From: Candidatus Segatella albertsiae
GTDB lineage: Bacteria > Bacteroidota > Bacteroidia > Bacteroidales > Bacteroidaceae
Assembly: GCA_002451555.1 (NCBI GenBank)
Contig: DKCU01000121.1
Location: 1-6,541, forward strand
DNA length: 6,541 nt
Reading direction: 5' to 3'
Shown: one piece after another, positions 6,302-6,541 of the stretch
Numbering within the stretch: position 1 is the first letter of the stretch
How the letters are laid out: every line of letters starts with the position of its first letter
The notes under the pieces: model-generated
What the model was told of the DNA's origin: nothing
The model's database searches: none
What the model saw: the letters and a program-made list of their open reading frames with translations, nothing else
Translations under genes and position numbers: made by a program

Positions 6302-6541
6302 TTACATCAAGTCACACTTCTCCTCAGTGTTCTTTTCCACTTTCTCGCCATCCTTCAAGATGCGAGCCTTGTAACCGAACTTCTCGAAACCCTTCTGGAG
6401 TTTCTCGGGAGAGGTCTTGTCGGCATTGTACTTCACCGTCACCGTCTGGTTAGGCACGGAAGTCTCGATGCTCTTGATGCCCTTCTCGAAACGGAGGTTA
6501 TTCTTAATTTTGTTCTCACAAGCCTCACAGTGCATCTGTGG
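6302..6541 (-). CDS. Heavy-metal-associated (HMA) domain protein, 5' end beyond the window
   Basis: The visible 79 residues form an HMA domain of the CopZ/MerP/Atx1 type. The metal site is MHCEAC (MxCxxC), followed by a helix and strands (KGIKSIETSVPNQTV, KLQKGFEKFGYKA). These bind soft metal ions such as Cu(I), or Zn/Hg in relatives. The frame stays open through Pro-Gln before the Met of the metal site up to the window edge, so the Met at 6535 is probably internal. Relatives in this phylum commonly have an N-terminal signal peptide that would lie to the right. The C-terminus is charged and ends in KCDLM, adding a third Cys outside the usual site. The gene is convergent with the receptor operon and separated by a terminator, so it is a separate unit. 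Metal specificity cannot be read from this sequence. Confidence 0.85.
   Translation of the reverse strand, partial: PQMHCEACENKIKNNLRFEKGIKSIETSVPNQTVTVKYNADKTSPEKLQKGFEKFGYKARILKDGEKVEKNTEEKCDLM

Noticed and set aside
1..6541. CRISPR arrays, tRNA/rRNA genes, insertion sequences or transposases
   Set aside because: I saw no spaced repeats, no RNA gene folds and no transposase-like reading frame in the window.

Overview
The window looks like a chromosomal piece of a Bacteroidales genome, most likely Prevotellaceae (Prevotella/Segatella type). Four things suggest this. There is a Bacteroidetes-type promoter (TTG, 20-nt spacer, TACCTTTG). Shine-Dalgarno sites are absent, and A/T-rich tracts precede the starts. 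The lipoproteins carry acidic residues just after the lipidated Cys. A TonB-dependent receptor sits next to DUF4374-type proteins. The genus is inferred from general appearance, not from a marker gene.

Layout. Bases 1-470 hold no convincing protein gene: a perfect 22-bp inverted repeat at the left edge, a good promoter at 172-203, and a leader of about 260 nt with two adjacent predicted hairpins. Four plus-strand genes follow and look like one operon: a TonB-dependent outer-membrane receptor (471-2669), two tandem DUF4374-type lipoproteins (2724-4088 and 4182-5525), and an exported nitroreductase-fold protein (5531-6211) that begins 5 nt after the preceding stop. A 16-bp perfect hairpin (6247-6285) separates this operon from a convergent minus-strand gene (6302 to beyond the right edge) for a heavy-metal-associated (HMA) domain protein with an MHCEAC metal site.

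Working model. The receptor plus DUF4374 lipoprotein pair resembles the xenosiderophore-utilisation system XusA/XusB of Bacteroides thetaiotaomicron (homology recalled, not searched). In that model, surface lipoproteins capture a ferric siderophore or similar ligand and pass it to the receptor for TonB-driven import. This version differs in three ways: the lipoprotein gene is duplicated and diverged, one copy has a roughly 40-residue Gly/Ser-rich insertion, and the position where a PepSY-type reductase (XusC) might be expected holds an exported nitroreductase instead. A periplasmic flavin-dependent reductive step, either iron release or ligand modification, is a testable inference. Nothing in the window proves the substrate.
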